From Phycisphaerae bacterium (GTDB taxonomy: Bacteria > Planctomycetota > Phycisphaerae > UBA1845 > UTPLA1), in contig JAHBXN010000006.1 in the NCBI GenBank assembly GCA_019636475.1, forward strand, positions 124,001 through 188,000: a DNA stretch of 64,000 nucleotides, written 5' to 3'. The position numbers were made by a program, and so were the translations under genes. Shown here piece by piece: positions 18,934 through 29,725 of this stretch (the stretch's first letter is position 1; every line of letters starts with the position of its first letter). Under the pieces are notes generated by a model. That model was not told the DNA's origin, did no database searches, and saw only the letters and a program-made list of their open reading frames with translations.

Positions 18934-18986
18934 GTGTTTGGGTTCGGGTCGGTCCGCGGGCCTCAATTGGCGTGGGCCCGGCATTC

Positions 18987-20114
18987 TCAGAGTGTGCCGT
19001 CTGATTTTCGAGGAAGGTCTCGGGGCTTTTCGACCTTGATGGGTGACTCGGATGAAAGCGCCTCGAGGAATGCGATCAAGTCGTCCATTTCCTGCTCGTT
19101 CAGTGTGAACGGCTTGAGGAGCGTATCCTTGTTGGCGTGGTCGCCGGCGCCCTTCATGTAGAACTCAATGACATCTTCCAGGGTTTCGAATGCACCATTG
19201 TGCATGTAGGGCGCGGTCCACTTCAGTTCGCGAAGCGAAGGCGTCTTGAATTTGCCACGGTCGGATTGGCTCTTGGTAATGAATTCGCGTCCGTAGTCGC
19301 TGTCGACCTTTCGCGGGCTGGGGTATTTCTGGTCGGTGGCGAAGAAGTGCCGCGTCGCGACGCGGTCGGCGTCTTTCGTAAGCTCGGGAATTTCGGGAAC
19401 GCCCGTCGTGTGAAAGCCGTGATCCGTGAGGAGCGGGCCGTTGTGGCATGCGATGCAGTTCGCCTTGCCGGTGAAGATTTCCATTCCGCGTTTCTGGGAA
19501 TCGTTCAGCGCGGATTTGTCTCCCATGAGGAATTTGTCGACGGGGCCGGGCTTCGACACGATTGTGCGCTCGAAGGCCGCAATCGCCTTGGCAAGGTTAT
19601 CCATCGTGACATCATCCTTGAACACCCTCTGGAATCGCTCGCGGTACTCGGGGATGTTGTCCAGCTTCTCAACGAGGTGTGTGTAGTTCTGATTCATTTC
19701 AATCGGCGCGGCGATGGGGCCGATGGCCTGGGCTTCGAGTGTGTTTGCGCGGCCGTCCCAGAAAAGCTGCTGTAGATATGCGGCGTTGAGAACGGTTGGG
19801 ACGTGTCGCCAGTGCTTGGTGCCGGGATAGGCGTCGGACATCTGCAGGCCGTTTGAGAATCCCTTTTCGGGGTCGTGGCATTTGGCGCATGCAATGCTGC
19901 TGTCGCCGGCGAGACGCGGATCGAAGTAGAGCATGCGTCCGAGTTCGATCTTCTCGGGTGTCATGGGGTTGTCTTTGGGGATGGCGACGGGCGGCAGCGG
20001 CTCGAGTTTCGGGGTGGCGGGTCCCTCGGCGATCGCACTGTCGGCGCGGGTGAGAGTTGTCGCGGCGAATGCGATCGCGAGCGCTGCGGCTTTGCAGAAA
20101 GCTGATCCTGACAT
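18987..20114 (-). CDS. di-haem cytochrome c peroxidase, periplasmic
   Basis: 375-residue CCP/MauG-family protein. The signal peptide covers about residues 1-30 (ending ADSAIAEG). Two c-type haem sites are CAKCH at 76-80 and CIACH at 220-224. Between them lie FWDGRANTLEAQA and PIAAPIEMN, typical of bacterial CCPs; TPSLREL and YMHNGAFETLEDVI follow. In the family it reduces hydrogen peroxide using electrons from small c-type or copper proteins. It is the last gene of a probable three-gene operon after a PerR-like regulator and a cupredoxin-like protein, which suggests peroxide-induced expression. Confidence 0.92.
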   Translation of the reverse strand: MSGSAFCKAAALAIAFAATTLTRADSAIAEGPATPKLEPLPPVAIPKDNPMTPEKIELGRMLYFDPRLAGDSSIACAKCHDPEKGFSNGLQMSDAYPGTKHWRHVPTVLNAAYLQQLFWDGRANTLEAQAIGPIAAPIEMNQNYTHLVEKLDNIPEYRERFQRVFKDDVTMDNLAKAIAAFERTIVSKPGPVDKFLMGDKSALNDSQKRGMEIFTGKANCIACHNGPLLTDHGFHTTGVPEIPELTKDADRVATRHFFATDQKYPSPRKVDSDYGREFITKSQSDRGKFKTPSLRELKWTAPYMHNGAFETLEDVIEFYMKGAGDHANKDTLLKPFTLNEQEMDDLIAFLEALSSESPIKVEKPRDLPRKSDGTL

Positions 20115-20196
20115 CTTGGGGTCTCCTGTCTTGTTTCAGAAATCGAGGACGATTCTTTTCAGGGAATATGCGAGGCGTTATTGGTTGGTGGCGAGG

Positions 20197-21123
20197 CTAC
20201 TGGCGCTCTTTGGGTGCTTCCACTTTAAGATCGAGCCGCGCTGTTTCGCCGTCCTTGACCTCGACCTCAACGAATTTTTCACCAAACGTTTCCTGCCAGA
20301 CGGCGAGCTGGTATTTGCCGGCCGGCACGCCTTCGAGTTTGAAGGCGCCGTCCTGGGCCGTGACGCAATAGTATGGATGTCGAAAAACCCAGACCCAGGC
20401 TTCCATCCAATCATGGACGTTGCATCGGATATGGACGAGGCCCGGCCGGTCAAATTTCTGCGACGCCCGCATGTCCTTCTGCGGCTGGAGGACGTTGAAT
20501 AGTGTGTAGATGCGCTGAGATGCGTTGATATTGTGGGCAACCGGGTCACTATTCAGGACTTCGACGGGCTCGCCCGCCTTGACCGCCATGACGTGCGGCT
20601 GAAATGTGCAGTTAGTTTGATCGATCACCGGCGGGCTCTCTCGCTTTGGGAAATCCCGTCCCTGGGTGATGTCAAACAGGTACACAACGGCTTCCGCGAC
20701 CCGTCCTTTGCCGTCCACTTTGATCGCGGATCGTGACTTTTCGCCCTTGTCGCAGGTTTCGTGGTCTTTGACGATATTGAGCACCTTGGCGTCGGGTTCT
20801 TTGCCCTCGAATTTGACCACGCCTTCGATCGTGCCGCCGCGTTCGACGGGGACGACTTTGTAATTCGGCATGGCGCGTTCGCGTCGCCGGCTCGATTGCT
20901 GTCCGGGCGGTTCATTCAGCGCGACATACTCCATCGTGGCGGAGCGTGCCAGTTGCGCTGGGACCGCGTTGGTCGACGGGGTGTCGGTTGCCTTGCAGCA
21001 TGCGGCCCTTGGCTGCGTTTCGGTTGATTGCTGGTCCTCGGCGAAGGCTGCGATGCTGACGGCGGCGAGGGCCGTGATCGCGGCGCACACCCGGCAGGTC
21101 CGGCCGATGGTTTGGAATGTCAT
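20197..21123 (-). CDS. exported cupredoxin-like protein with carboxypeptidase-regulatory-like domain
   Basis: 308 residues. The signal peptide covers about residues 1-28 (ending SIAAFAED). Residues 95-250 have a plastocyanin-like arrangement: His197 in VAHNIN and Cys234-Asn-Val-His237-Asp-Trp-Met240, giving the His, Cys, His, Met ligand set of a type-1 copper site. The C-terminal part (AFKLEGVPAGKYQLAVW) is a carboxypeptidase-regulatory or transthyretin-like beta-sandwich. Its start overlaps the stop of the Fur-family gene by ATGA, so the two are translationally coupled. Being next to a di-haem peroxidase, it may be an electron donor to it, but this is inferred only from position. Confidence 0.75.
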   Translation of the reverse strand: MTFQTIGRTCRVCAAITALAAVSIAAFAEDQQSTETQPRAACCKATDTPSTNAVPAQLARSATMEYVALNEPPGQQSSRRRERAMPNYKVVPVERGGTIEGVVKFEGKEPDAKVLNIVKDHETCDKGEKSRSAIKVDGKGRVAEAVVYLFDITQGRDFPKRESPPVIDQTNCTFQPHVMAVKAGEPVEVLNSDPVAHNINASQRIYTLFNVLQPQKDMRASQKFDRPGLVHIRCNVHDWMEAWVWVFRHPYYCVTAQDGAFKLEGVPAGKYQLAVWQETFGEKFVEVEVKDGETARLDLKVEAPKERQ

Positions 21124-21629
21124 GGTGCGGGTTCTCCTTCTGCGGATGGCGGCTGCGCTTCGTTTTCGGGCGGTTGCTTCCCGGCCCGGCAAGTCGCACA
21201 GACGCCGTGAAAGTGGATGGAGTAGTCAACGATATCAAAACACTTTGCCTGTTCGCCGAGGAACGGCGACGGATCGATGGGCGAGCCATCGTCTTCGATG
21301 TCCATGACCTGGCCGCAGTTGACGCAAACCAGGTGGTGGTGGCGGTGAATGTTGGGTTCGTACCGGGTCGCGGCGCCGAAGTGGCTGGGTTTTCCGATGA
21401 CGCCGAGTTGCACCAGCGCGTCGAGCACGCGATAGACGGTGGTGCGCGACACGTCGGGGATTCGGAGCCTGACATCCTCAAAAATCTGATCGGCGGTGGG
21501 GTGATCGTCGCGGGAAAGGACGGCCTCGAGCACCACGCGCCGCTGAACCGTCAGCGCCAGTCCTCGCTCGCGGCAGCGCGCCTCAAAAAGGCGAATGCGA
21601 TCGGTAATTCTATTCGAATGCGATGACAT
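21120..21629 (-). CDS. Fur-family regulator, PerR-like
   Basis: 169-residue metalloregulator. The winged-helix domain has the recognition-helix segment SRTTVYRVLDALVQLG (residues 61-76). The dimerisation domain has the HRHHHLVCVNCG motif, and the structural zinc site is C102xxC105 with C144xxC147. The C-terminus carries a 20-residue Pro/Glu tail. Heading an operon with a peroxidase argues for a PerR-type peroxide sensor rather than iron-responsive Fur, but the ligand residues do not settle this. Upstream, 21630-21660 is unusually AT-rich (TATTTTATATTAT), where an operator and promoter would be expected; I could not fit a clear Fur or PerR box. Confidence 0.85.
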   Translation of the reverse strand: MSSHSNRITDRIRLFEARCRERGLALTVQRRVVLEAVLSRDDHPTADQIFEDVRLRIPDVSRTTVYRVLDALVQLGVIGKPSHFGAATRYEPNIHRHHHLVCVNCGQVMDIEDDGSPIDPSPFLGEQAKCFDIVDYSIHFHGVCATCRAGKQPPENEAQPPSAEGEPAP

Positions 21630-21712
21630 ATTGGATGGTATTTTATATTATCTGGTTCATTTGTCCATCCAGTCGGATGGCGATTTGGCGGCTGCTGCCC
21701 AGAATCTGTTGA

Positions 21713-21741
21713 TTGACGGAAAGTTAGGCTATTTCTAGACT
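21713..21741 (+). promoter_or_regulatory. sigma70-type promoter for the aquaporin gene
   Basis: TTGACG (21713-21718) and TAGACT (21736-21741) with a 17-base spacer. The gene starts at 21914, implying a leader of about 165 bases whose content I cannot interpret. Confidence 0.45.
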
Positions 21742-21913
21742 TCCGTTCGTTCTTGGTCGCGAAGCGCGAGAACCTCGGGCGTTTTTGATTCTCGCGAGCT
21801 CGGCCGATTTGTTTCAGTGTTCGGGCATGTACGCGCTCAATCGGAGTGTTGAGCGGCGAGCCCCGCCGAGTGTTTCCGCATCCGCGTCCTATCTAGACAG
21901 GAGTCAATATCTT

Positions 21914-22639
21914 ATGGCGAACATTTCAAAATTCTTGGCAGAATTGATCGGCACGTTTGCGCTGTGTTTCGTCGGAGCGGGCGCGATCTGTATCGCGACG
22001 ATGCAGGACGCGGGGTACGCGGGCCTGGTCGGTGTGGCGGCGGCTCATGGATTGATTCTCTCCATCGGTGTGTCTGCGGCGATGAATGTGTCCGGGGGAC
22101 ACCTGAATCCGGCTGTCACTTTTGCGATGCTCGTGACGCGGCGGATCAATCTCACCGACGCGATTCAATACGTGATTGCCCAGTGTGTGGGTGGCGTGGC
22201 CGCGGGAGTGTTGATTCTCTTCATCTTCAAGGGCATGCAGACGCCCGGCGGGGCGCAGGTTCTCGAGGCATGCTCGATCGGCACGCCGAAGTTCGATGCA
22301 GGTCTGATCAGCGCGCCGACGGCGGCACTTGTTGAGATTGCGATGACTTTCCTGCTGATTTACGCGGTCTTCGGGACGGCGGTCGATCCGCGTGCGCCGA
22401 AGATCGGCGGCTGGGGCATTGGTTTGACGGTTGGCGCGTGCATCTTCCTCGGTGGTCCGCTGACGGGTGCGGCATTGAATCCGGCGCGATGTTTCGGGAC
22501 GGGCATCGTCGCAGCGCTTTCGCAGAATCACGCGGACTTCTGGGCGCAGCAATGGGTTTATTGGGTCGGCCCGCTGGCCGGCGGAGCGATCGCCGGAATG
22601 ATCTATCACAACCTGATTCTCGAGAAGAAGGGCTCTTGA
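21914..22639 (+). CDS. aquaporin (MIP family channel)
   Basis: 241-residue channel with six membrane segments. The two NPA motifs are HLNPAVTF and ALNPARCFG, and the Arg after the second NPA belongs to the selectivity filter. The family passes water and sometimes glycerol or other small neutral solutes. AGGAG at 21899-21903 supports the start at 21914. The preceding in-frame stretch back to 21785 is not membrane-like. Which solute it passes is not deduced. It is divergent from the peroxide operon and convergent with the antiporter gene. Confidence 0.92.
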   Translation: MANISKFLAELIGTFALCFVGAGAICIATMQDAGYAGLVGVAAAHGLILSIGVSAAMNVSGGHLNPAVTFAMLVTRRINLTDAIQYVIAQCVGGVAAGVLILFIFKGMQTPGGAQVLEACSIGTPKFDAGLISAPTAALVEIAMTFLLIYAVFGTAVDPRAPKIGGWGIGLTVGACIFLGGPLTGAALNPARCFGTGIVAALSQNHADFWAQQWVYWVGPLAGGAIAGMIYHNLILEKKGS

Positions 22640-22705
22640 ATACGCTTTTCCGGATCGGCGCCGAGGAGAATCGGGCCTGCGGGTCGCCCGGGCGGTTTAA
22701 TATGA

Positions 22706-25270
22706 TCAGGCAAAGGGGGCGGCCCGGCGCGTGATGAGCAGCGAACTCGGGCAGTCGCGAGCGATTCGCTCCGCGCGCCATCCGAACAACTGAGACGTCA
22801 GTCCCCATTCTTCGGCGACGCCGATTGCAACGAGGTCGAAGGGCTTCGCGTATTCCAGCACGGCGGCGATGGGGTCATCGCTTTCGACGACCTTGAAAGT
22901 GACCGGTACAGGCTGGGTCGGGTCGGCGAACACCTGCTCGGAAGCGCCTTTCGCATTTAGTTTATCATCGGTTGTCGTGCCGGTTGCTCGTCCCGGCTTG
23001 ACGATATGCAGCATCGTCACGGCCGCTCCGGCGTTGCGACCGATCCTCGCGGTCAACTCCAGCGCGAGCTTGTCGTGCGGGCTGCCGAGGTAGGGGACGA
23101 GGATGTTTCGGGGTTTCCCGTGCAGGCCGCGATCAATGAAGATGCCGACGTTGGTCCTTGCCTCCTGGAGCACGCGGTGGACGGTGCCCCCGAGAAAGTT
23201 TCGGCCGATGACCGGATTGTGAAAACCCATCAGAACCAGTCTGACCTGATTCTCGAATGCGACTCGAGCGATGTCGGCGGCCGGATCAAGTGAGACAAAA
23301 GCGAGCGGCTCAATCGGTATGTGAAGCGACTTGGACTGCTCAATGATCAGGTCGATGACGGAGCGGTCCTCGGCGCTTTCGTCGTTGATGGCTGCTCGAT
23401 AGGCCTCGTGTTCCTCCGCGCGTCGCAAGTGCAGAGCGATGATGTTCCGCTTGTTTTCATCGGGCCCGGCGATGACTTCAGCGAGGCGGAGCAACGGCTT
23501 GGCGCTTCGGGGGAGCGAGACAGGCATGAGGATGCCATACGCATCTGCGGCGAGTTCCCGCTTCCGTGTCGCGCGGAGAAGGCGATCGGGGTAGACCCAG
23601 TTGAGAATGGGTGTGGTGAGGAATGTCGTGGCGACGGCCATGATGACCATCATTGCAAAGACGGCGTCCGTGATCACGCCAAGCTCGCGACCGATATTGA
23701 GGATTACGAGTTCCATCAGTCCGCGCGTGTTCATCAGGATGCCCACGGCAGACGCCTCGCGCCAGTTCATGCCGCACAGCCGGGCGGCGACGGCTGAACC
23801 GCCGAACTTGCCGGCGCATGCCACGGCGACGATGAGCAGGGTGAAAAGCCAGAGCTCGACGGTGTTGAGCAGCCCGATCTGGGTGTGCAGTCCGGTGTAG
23901 GCGAAGAAGATGGGCAAGAGGAGTACGATGACGAAGTCCTCGATTTTGTCATTCAGCTCGCGGACGAATTTGGAGCTCTTCGGCATGATTGCGCCCATGA
24001 GGAAGGCGCCGAAGAGCGCGTGAATGCCGATGGCCTCGGTTGCGGCGGCGCTGAGAAGCACGAGCAGAAAAATCATTCCCACGAGCACGCGGCTGATGGA
24101 CCCCCGGCGATCAAAATGCTTCTCGAATCGCACGAGCAGCGGGCGGATGCAGGCAATCATTCCGACGAGATAAAGCGCCGACCATCCCGCAGTGAGTGCC
24201 GCTGAACCGAATCCGCTGGACCGGGTGAAGGCGATGATGAATGGGAGAATGCACCATGCTGACACGTCGTTGACCGCGGCGCAAGTCAGTGAGACGGCGC
24301 CGACGGATGTCTTGTGCAGGTTTCGTTCCGTGAGAATTCGGGCCAGCACGGGGAAAGCGGTGATGCTCATGGCGGTGCCCATGAACAGCGCGACGGGAGC
24401 GAACCCGATTTGCTGCCGGTAGGTGAACAGGAGCGGATACAGCGCGGCGGCCAGCGCCCCTCCGAGCAGGAACGGGGTGATGACACTGGACTGGCTCACC
24501 ACAAGCGCCGTGTGTCCGCGATTTCGCAGCAACCTGGGTTCGAGTTCGAGGCCGATGAGAAAGAGGAAGAAAATCACGCCGACCTGGCTGAGGATGTCGA
24601 GGTACAGGGTTGTCCCCGGCATGAAGAGCATTTCGGACGCGGAAGGCCATAGCCAGCCGAGCAGGCTGGGCCCGAGCATGATGCCGGCGACCATTTCCCC
24701 GATGACCTTGGGCTGTCGAATCTGCTCAAAGATGCGCCCCATGAGCTGGCTGGCGGCGAGGATGACGGCGATCTGGCACAGCAGGCGGAGAATCAGGTGG
24801 TGCTTTGACGGCGTCGGGGCGACAGCGCCGCCATCGGCCGGCGATGCTTCGGGTGATGTGGTGTCCTGTGTGGGTGCGTCGGCCCTTCGGCGGCCGGAGA
24901 CAGTCGGAGCGACGTCTGTTGCGCCGCCGATGGGCCGAAGGGTGAGTTGGGTTCGGTCGGCGGAGAGAACGACGGCGTAGGGCCTGGTCAGGCCGATGAG
25001 TTGGAAGCTCTGGTTGGCGTCATCGGCGGAGACGGGTTCGAGTTTACAGTTTTCGGATGTAGCGTGGTTCCACGAGACCCGGAGGAATCGGCCGGATTGT
25101 TCGATCCGCAGGGAGATGGGGGGCTTGTTCGTGTCGGGCTCTCTGAGGGTCCATGTGCCGGAGAGATCCGGCGGGGCGTGCATGGAGTCGGCGGCCGCAA
25201 GGATGGCCCAGATACCGGCTGCCCCGGCGAGGATCATGAAGATGTAGAGAATGGTTGCGCGGTTCTTCAT
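22706..25270 (-). CDS. CPA2 cation:proton antiporter with N-terminal extracytoplasmic domain and tandem UspA-like tail
   Basis: 854 residues in three parts. Residues 1-28 are a signal or anchor segment; 30-130 form a soluble strand-rich domain (LSGTWTLREPD, LRIEQSGRFLRVSW) not usual for this family. Residues about 160-580 hold about 12 membrane segments of a Na+/H+ exchanger, with motifs GEMVAGIMLGPSLLG and LIGLELEP, ending near ILNWVYPDR. Residues about 590-854 look like two universal-stress-protein-like domains in tandem (the second starts NILVPYLGSPHDK). The antiporter-plus-USP arrangement recalls plant CHX-type transporters. The ion and direction are unknown. Confidence 0.85.
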   Translation of the reverse strand: MKNRATILYIFMILAGAAGIWAILAAADSMHAPPDLSGTWTLREPDTNKPPISLRIEQSGRFLRVSWNHATSENCKLEPVSADDANQSFQLIGLTRPYAVVLSADRTQLTLRPIGGATDVAPTVSGRRRADAPTQDTTSPEASPADGGAVAPTPSKHHLILRLLCQIAVILAASQLMGRIFEQIRQPKVIGEMVAGIMLGPSLLGWLWPSASEMLFMPGTTLYLDILSQVGVIFFLFLIGLELEPRLLRNRGHTALVVSQSSVITPFLLGGALAAALYPLLFTYRQQIGFAPVALFMGTAMSITAFPVLARILTERNLHKTSVGAVSLTCAAVNDVSAWCILPFIIAFTRSSGFGSAALTAGWSALYLVGMIACIRPLLVRFEKHFDRRGSISRVLVGMIFLLVLLSAAATEAIGIHALFGAFLMGAIMPKSSKFVRELNDKIEDFVIVLLLPIFFAYTGLHTQIGLLNTVELWLFTLLIVAVACAGKFGGSAVAARLCGMNWREASAVGILMNTRGLMELVILNIGRELGVITDAVFAMMVIMAVATTFLTTPILNWVYPDRLLRATRKRELAADAYGILMPVSLPRSAKPLLRLAEVIAGPDENKRNIIALHLRRAEEHEAYRAAINDESAEDRSVIDLIIEQSKSLHIPIEPLAFVSLDPAADIARVAFENQVRLVLMGFHNPVIGRNFLGGTVHRVLQEARTNVGIFIDRGLHGKPRNILVPYLGSPHDKLALELTARIGRNAGAAVTMLHIVKPGRATGTTTDDKLNAKGASEQVFADPTQPVPVTFKVVESDDPIAAVLEYAKPFDLVAIGVAEEWGLTSQLFGWRAERIARDCPSSLLITRRAAPFA

Positions 25271-25417
25271 GGAGTCGGCTGAAGATACATCAAAAGCAGG
25301 GATGACGAAAGAATGTTGGGTCGTGCTGAAGGATTGCCGGGCGGAGATTTGCCGTTGCGGCTTGCGACGGTGCGGATTCGGGCTTACATAGTTAGGAGGG
25401 GGCGTGAGTCGATTTCT

Positions 25418-26506
25418 ATGAATCTGAATGAGTTACAAGAGGTGCTTTCAAGAATTGCCGCCAGCGCGGAGGCCGCCATTCAGGAGGCAGGAACGGTTGA
25501 TGCGCTTCGGTCGGCGGAATCGCGCGTGATGAAGGGCCCGCTGGCGGACATATTGAAGCAGATCAAGTCTTTCTCGTCGGAGGAACGAGGGCTTGCCGGC
25601 CAGGCGATCAACCAGACAAAGAATGCCGTGGAGTCCGCGTTTGCCGCGGCGCAGTCGCGCTTGCGCGATGCGGAAGTGTCCGCGGCGCGGCTGAAAGCGG
25701 CGGCATTCGATCCGACCCTGCCTCCGCCGATGATCCAGCGAGGCTCGCTGCATCCGGTGACGGCCGTCCAGCGCGAGGTGGAGCGTGTGTTTACGGGCCT
25801 TGGATTCGCGGTGGTTGGCGGCCCGGAGATGGAGACGGAGTATTACAACTTCGAGGCCCTGAATATTCCGGACACTCATCCGGCGCGGGATTCGCAGGAT
25901 ACTTTCTGGTTGACAAATGGCTGGCTGCTTCGGACGCACACGAGTCCGTGCCAGGTTCGTGCGATGAAGCGGTTCGGTCCGCCGATTCGGGTGATCGCTC
26001 CCGGCCGCTGTTTTCGTTATGAGGCGATCGACGCATCCCATGAGAACACGTTCTTTCAGCTTGAGGGGCTGCTGATCGACAAGGACATCTCGATCTCTCA
26101 TCTGATCGCGTTCATGAAGCTGCTGCTTCGGGAGGTCTTTCATCGCGACGTGAAGGTTCGGCTGCGGCCGGGCTTTTTCCCGTTTGTCGAGCCGGGATTT
26201 GAGCTGGATATGAGTTGCGCGATTTGCGACGGCACGGCGGTCAATGCGCGCGGGGAGCCCTGTGCGACGTGCAAGCGCAGCGGCTGGGTTGAAATTTTAC
26301 CGTGCGGAATGGTTCATCCCAACGTGATTCGTCATGGGGGCATCGATCCGCACGAATACACCGGTTTTGCGTTCGGCCTGGGGTTAACGCGGCTGGCGAT
26401 GATGAAATATGGCGTTGCGGACATTCGAATTCTGAACAGCGGCGATCTGCGTGGCATTGTGCATCCATCGCGGCTGGGGGGCACGCCCGTCGGCTCAGGC
26501 CAATGA
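25418..26506 (+). CDS. pheS: phenylalanine--tRNA ligase alpha subunit
   Basis: 362-residue PheS. The N-terminal coiled-coil covers residues 1-95 (LSRIAASAEAAI through LRDAEVSAARLK). Catalytic class II motif 2 is RTHTSPCQVRAM with FRYEAID following, and motif 3 is GFAFGLGLTRLAMMKYG. A four-Cys cluster, C267xxC270 and C282xxC285, is a likely zinc site. The start at 25418 is chosen from the family N-terminus. An AGGAGGGGG stretch 17 bases upstream is far for a ribosome-binding site. pheT is not adjacent; its C-terminal part lies 37 kb away at the right edge of the window. Confidence 0.95.
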   Translation: MNLNELQEVLSRIAASAEAAIQEAGTVDALRSAESRVMKGPLADILKQIKSFSSEERGLAGQAINQTKNAVESAFAAAQSRLRDAEVSAARLKAAAFDPTLPPPMIQRGSLHPVTAVQREVERVFTGLGFAVVGGPEMETEYYNFEALNIPDTHPARDSQDTFWLTNGWLLRTHTSPCQVRAMKRFGPPIRVIAPGRCFRYEAIDASHENTFFQLEGLLIDKDISISHLIAFMKLLLREVFHRDVKVRLRPGFFPFVEPGFELDMSCAICDGTAVNARGEPCATCKRSGWVEILPCGMVHPNVIRHGGIDPHEYTGFAFGLGLTRLAMMKYGVADIRILNSGDLRGIVHPSRLGGTPVGSGQ

Positions 26507-26572
26507 TGCGTTGATGGCCGCGGTCGGCTGGGGGCTTTACTCGGTTTGACGCGCGCCGGTAATCTGTCGCTC

Positions 26573-28849
<2,277 letters not shown>

Positions 28850-28914
28850 TGAGTTCGTGAATCGGTCGCGCGTCGGGCCAGGCGGAGCTGTTCGCGCGGG
28901 AAAGCCGAATTTCC

Positions 28915-29718
28915 ATGTCTATATCCTCCGATTCTCGCGATATCCGGAAAGAGATCACGATTCTTGCGCGTGCCGATCGCGTGTGGCGGGCGCTCACCGA
29001 GGCGTCTGAACTGATGCAGTGGTACTCTTTGAGTGCCGCAGTGGTGCCGGGCGGCGGTGGGGTCGTTCGGCTGTCGTCTCCGGGTGTGCATGAATTCGAG
29101 ATGCCGATTGCCGCGTGGGAACCGAATCGCCGGCTCGCGTGCACGCAGGCCGGGCCGGGCGCGTCCGCGCTCGAATTCGTCCTGGAGGAGAGCGAAGCCG
29201 AGACACGGCTTCGGCTCACTCACTCAGGCTTTTCGGCGCCGGAATCGGCCGACTTTTATCTCGAGCGCGCGGTGAGGGACTGGGAGTTCTATTTACAGGC
29301 ATTGAAGCTGTATCTCGAACGACACGACGGTACGCCGAGGCGTTGCGTAGTCTGTCAGGCCGAGGCTTCGAACGCGGTGCCCGCCGGAATGTGGTCGCGG
29401 CTCTGGAGCGAGGCCGGGATGCTGCGGGTGACTCATCCCGAGCCAACGGCCGAGGGCCGACGATATGCCATAACGACGGCACAGGGCGATCGGCTGGAGG
29501 GCGTGGTGCATACCTGGTCGCCGCCGATGGATTTCTCCGCCACGGTAACGAATCTGAATGATTCATGGCTGCGTGTTCATCTCGTGGATCTGCGTTCGCA
29601 GGGCCGGTGCATTGTGAATCTCTGGCTATCGACCTATGGTGTGGAGGCCCGGAGGGTATTGGAACTTCAGTCGCGATTTGATCGGATGTTTGCCGAGCTG
29701 TTTGGCGAAGCCGGCTAG
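28915..29718 (+). CDS. SRPBCC (AHSA1-type) domain protein
   Basis: 267-residue cytoplasmic protein. Residues 8-140 match the START/SRPBCC helix-grip fold of the AHSA1 group: EITILARADRVWRALTEASELMQWY, then the hydrophobic pocket strands, then the long C-terminal helix AVRDWEFYLQALKLYLE. Residues about 150-267 look like a second, more degenerate copy (strand-rich, with VLELQSRFDRMFAEL at the end). Family members bind hydrophobic ligands or help Hsp90. Nothing links it to its neighbours beyond co-orientation 65 bases after the E1 gene, so the ligand is unknown. Confidence 0.7.
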   Translation: MSISSDSRDIRKEITILARADRVWRALTEASELMQWYSLSAAVVPGGGGVVRLSSPGVHEFEMPIAAWEPNRRLACTQAGPGASALEFVLEESEAETRLRLTHSGFSAPESADFYLERAVRDWEFYLQALKLYLERHDGTPRRCVVCQAEASNAVPAGMWSRLWSEAGMLRVTHPEPTAEGRRYAITTAQGDRLEGVVHTWSPPMDFSATVTNLNDSWLRVHLVDLRSQGRCIVNLWLSTYGVEARRVLELQSRFDRMFAELFGEAG

Positions 29719-29725
29719 GCGGCGG

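Noticed and set aside
21630-21660. Specific PerR or Fur operator in the AT-rich stretch upstream of the regulator gene
   Set aside because: The stretch is AT-rich, but no clear palindromic 7-1-7 box could be fitted by eye.
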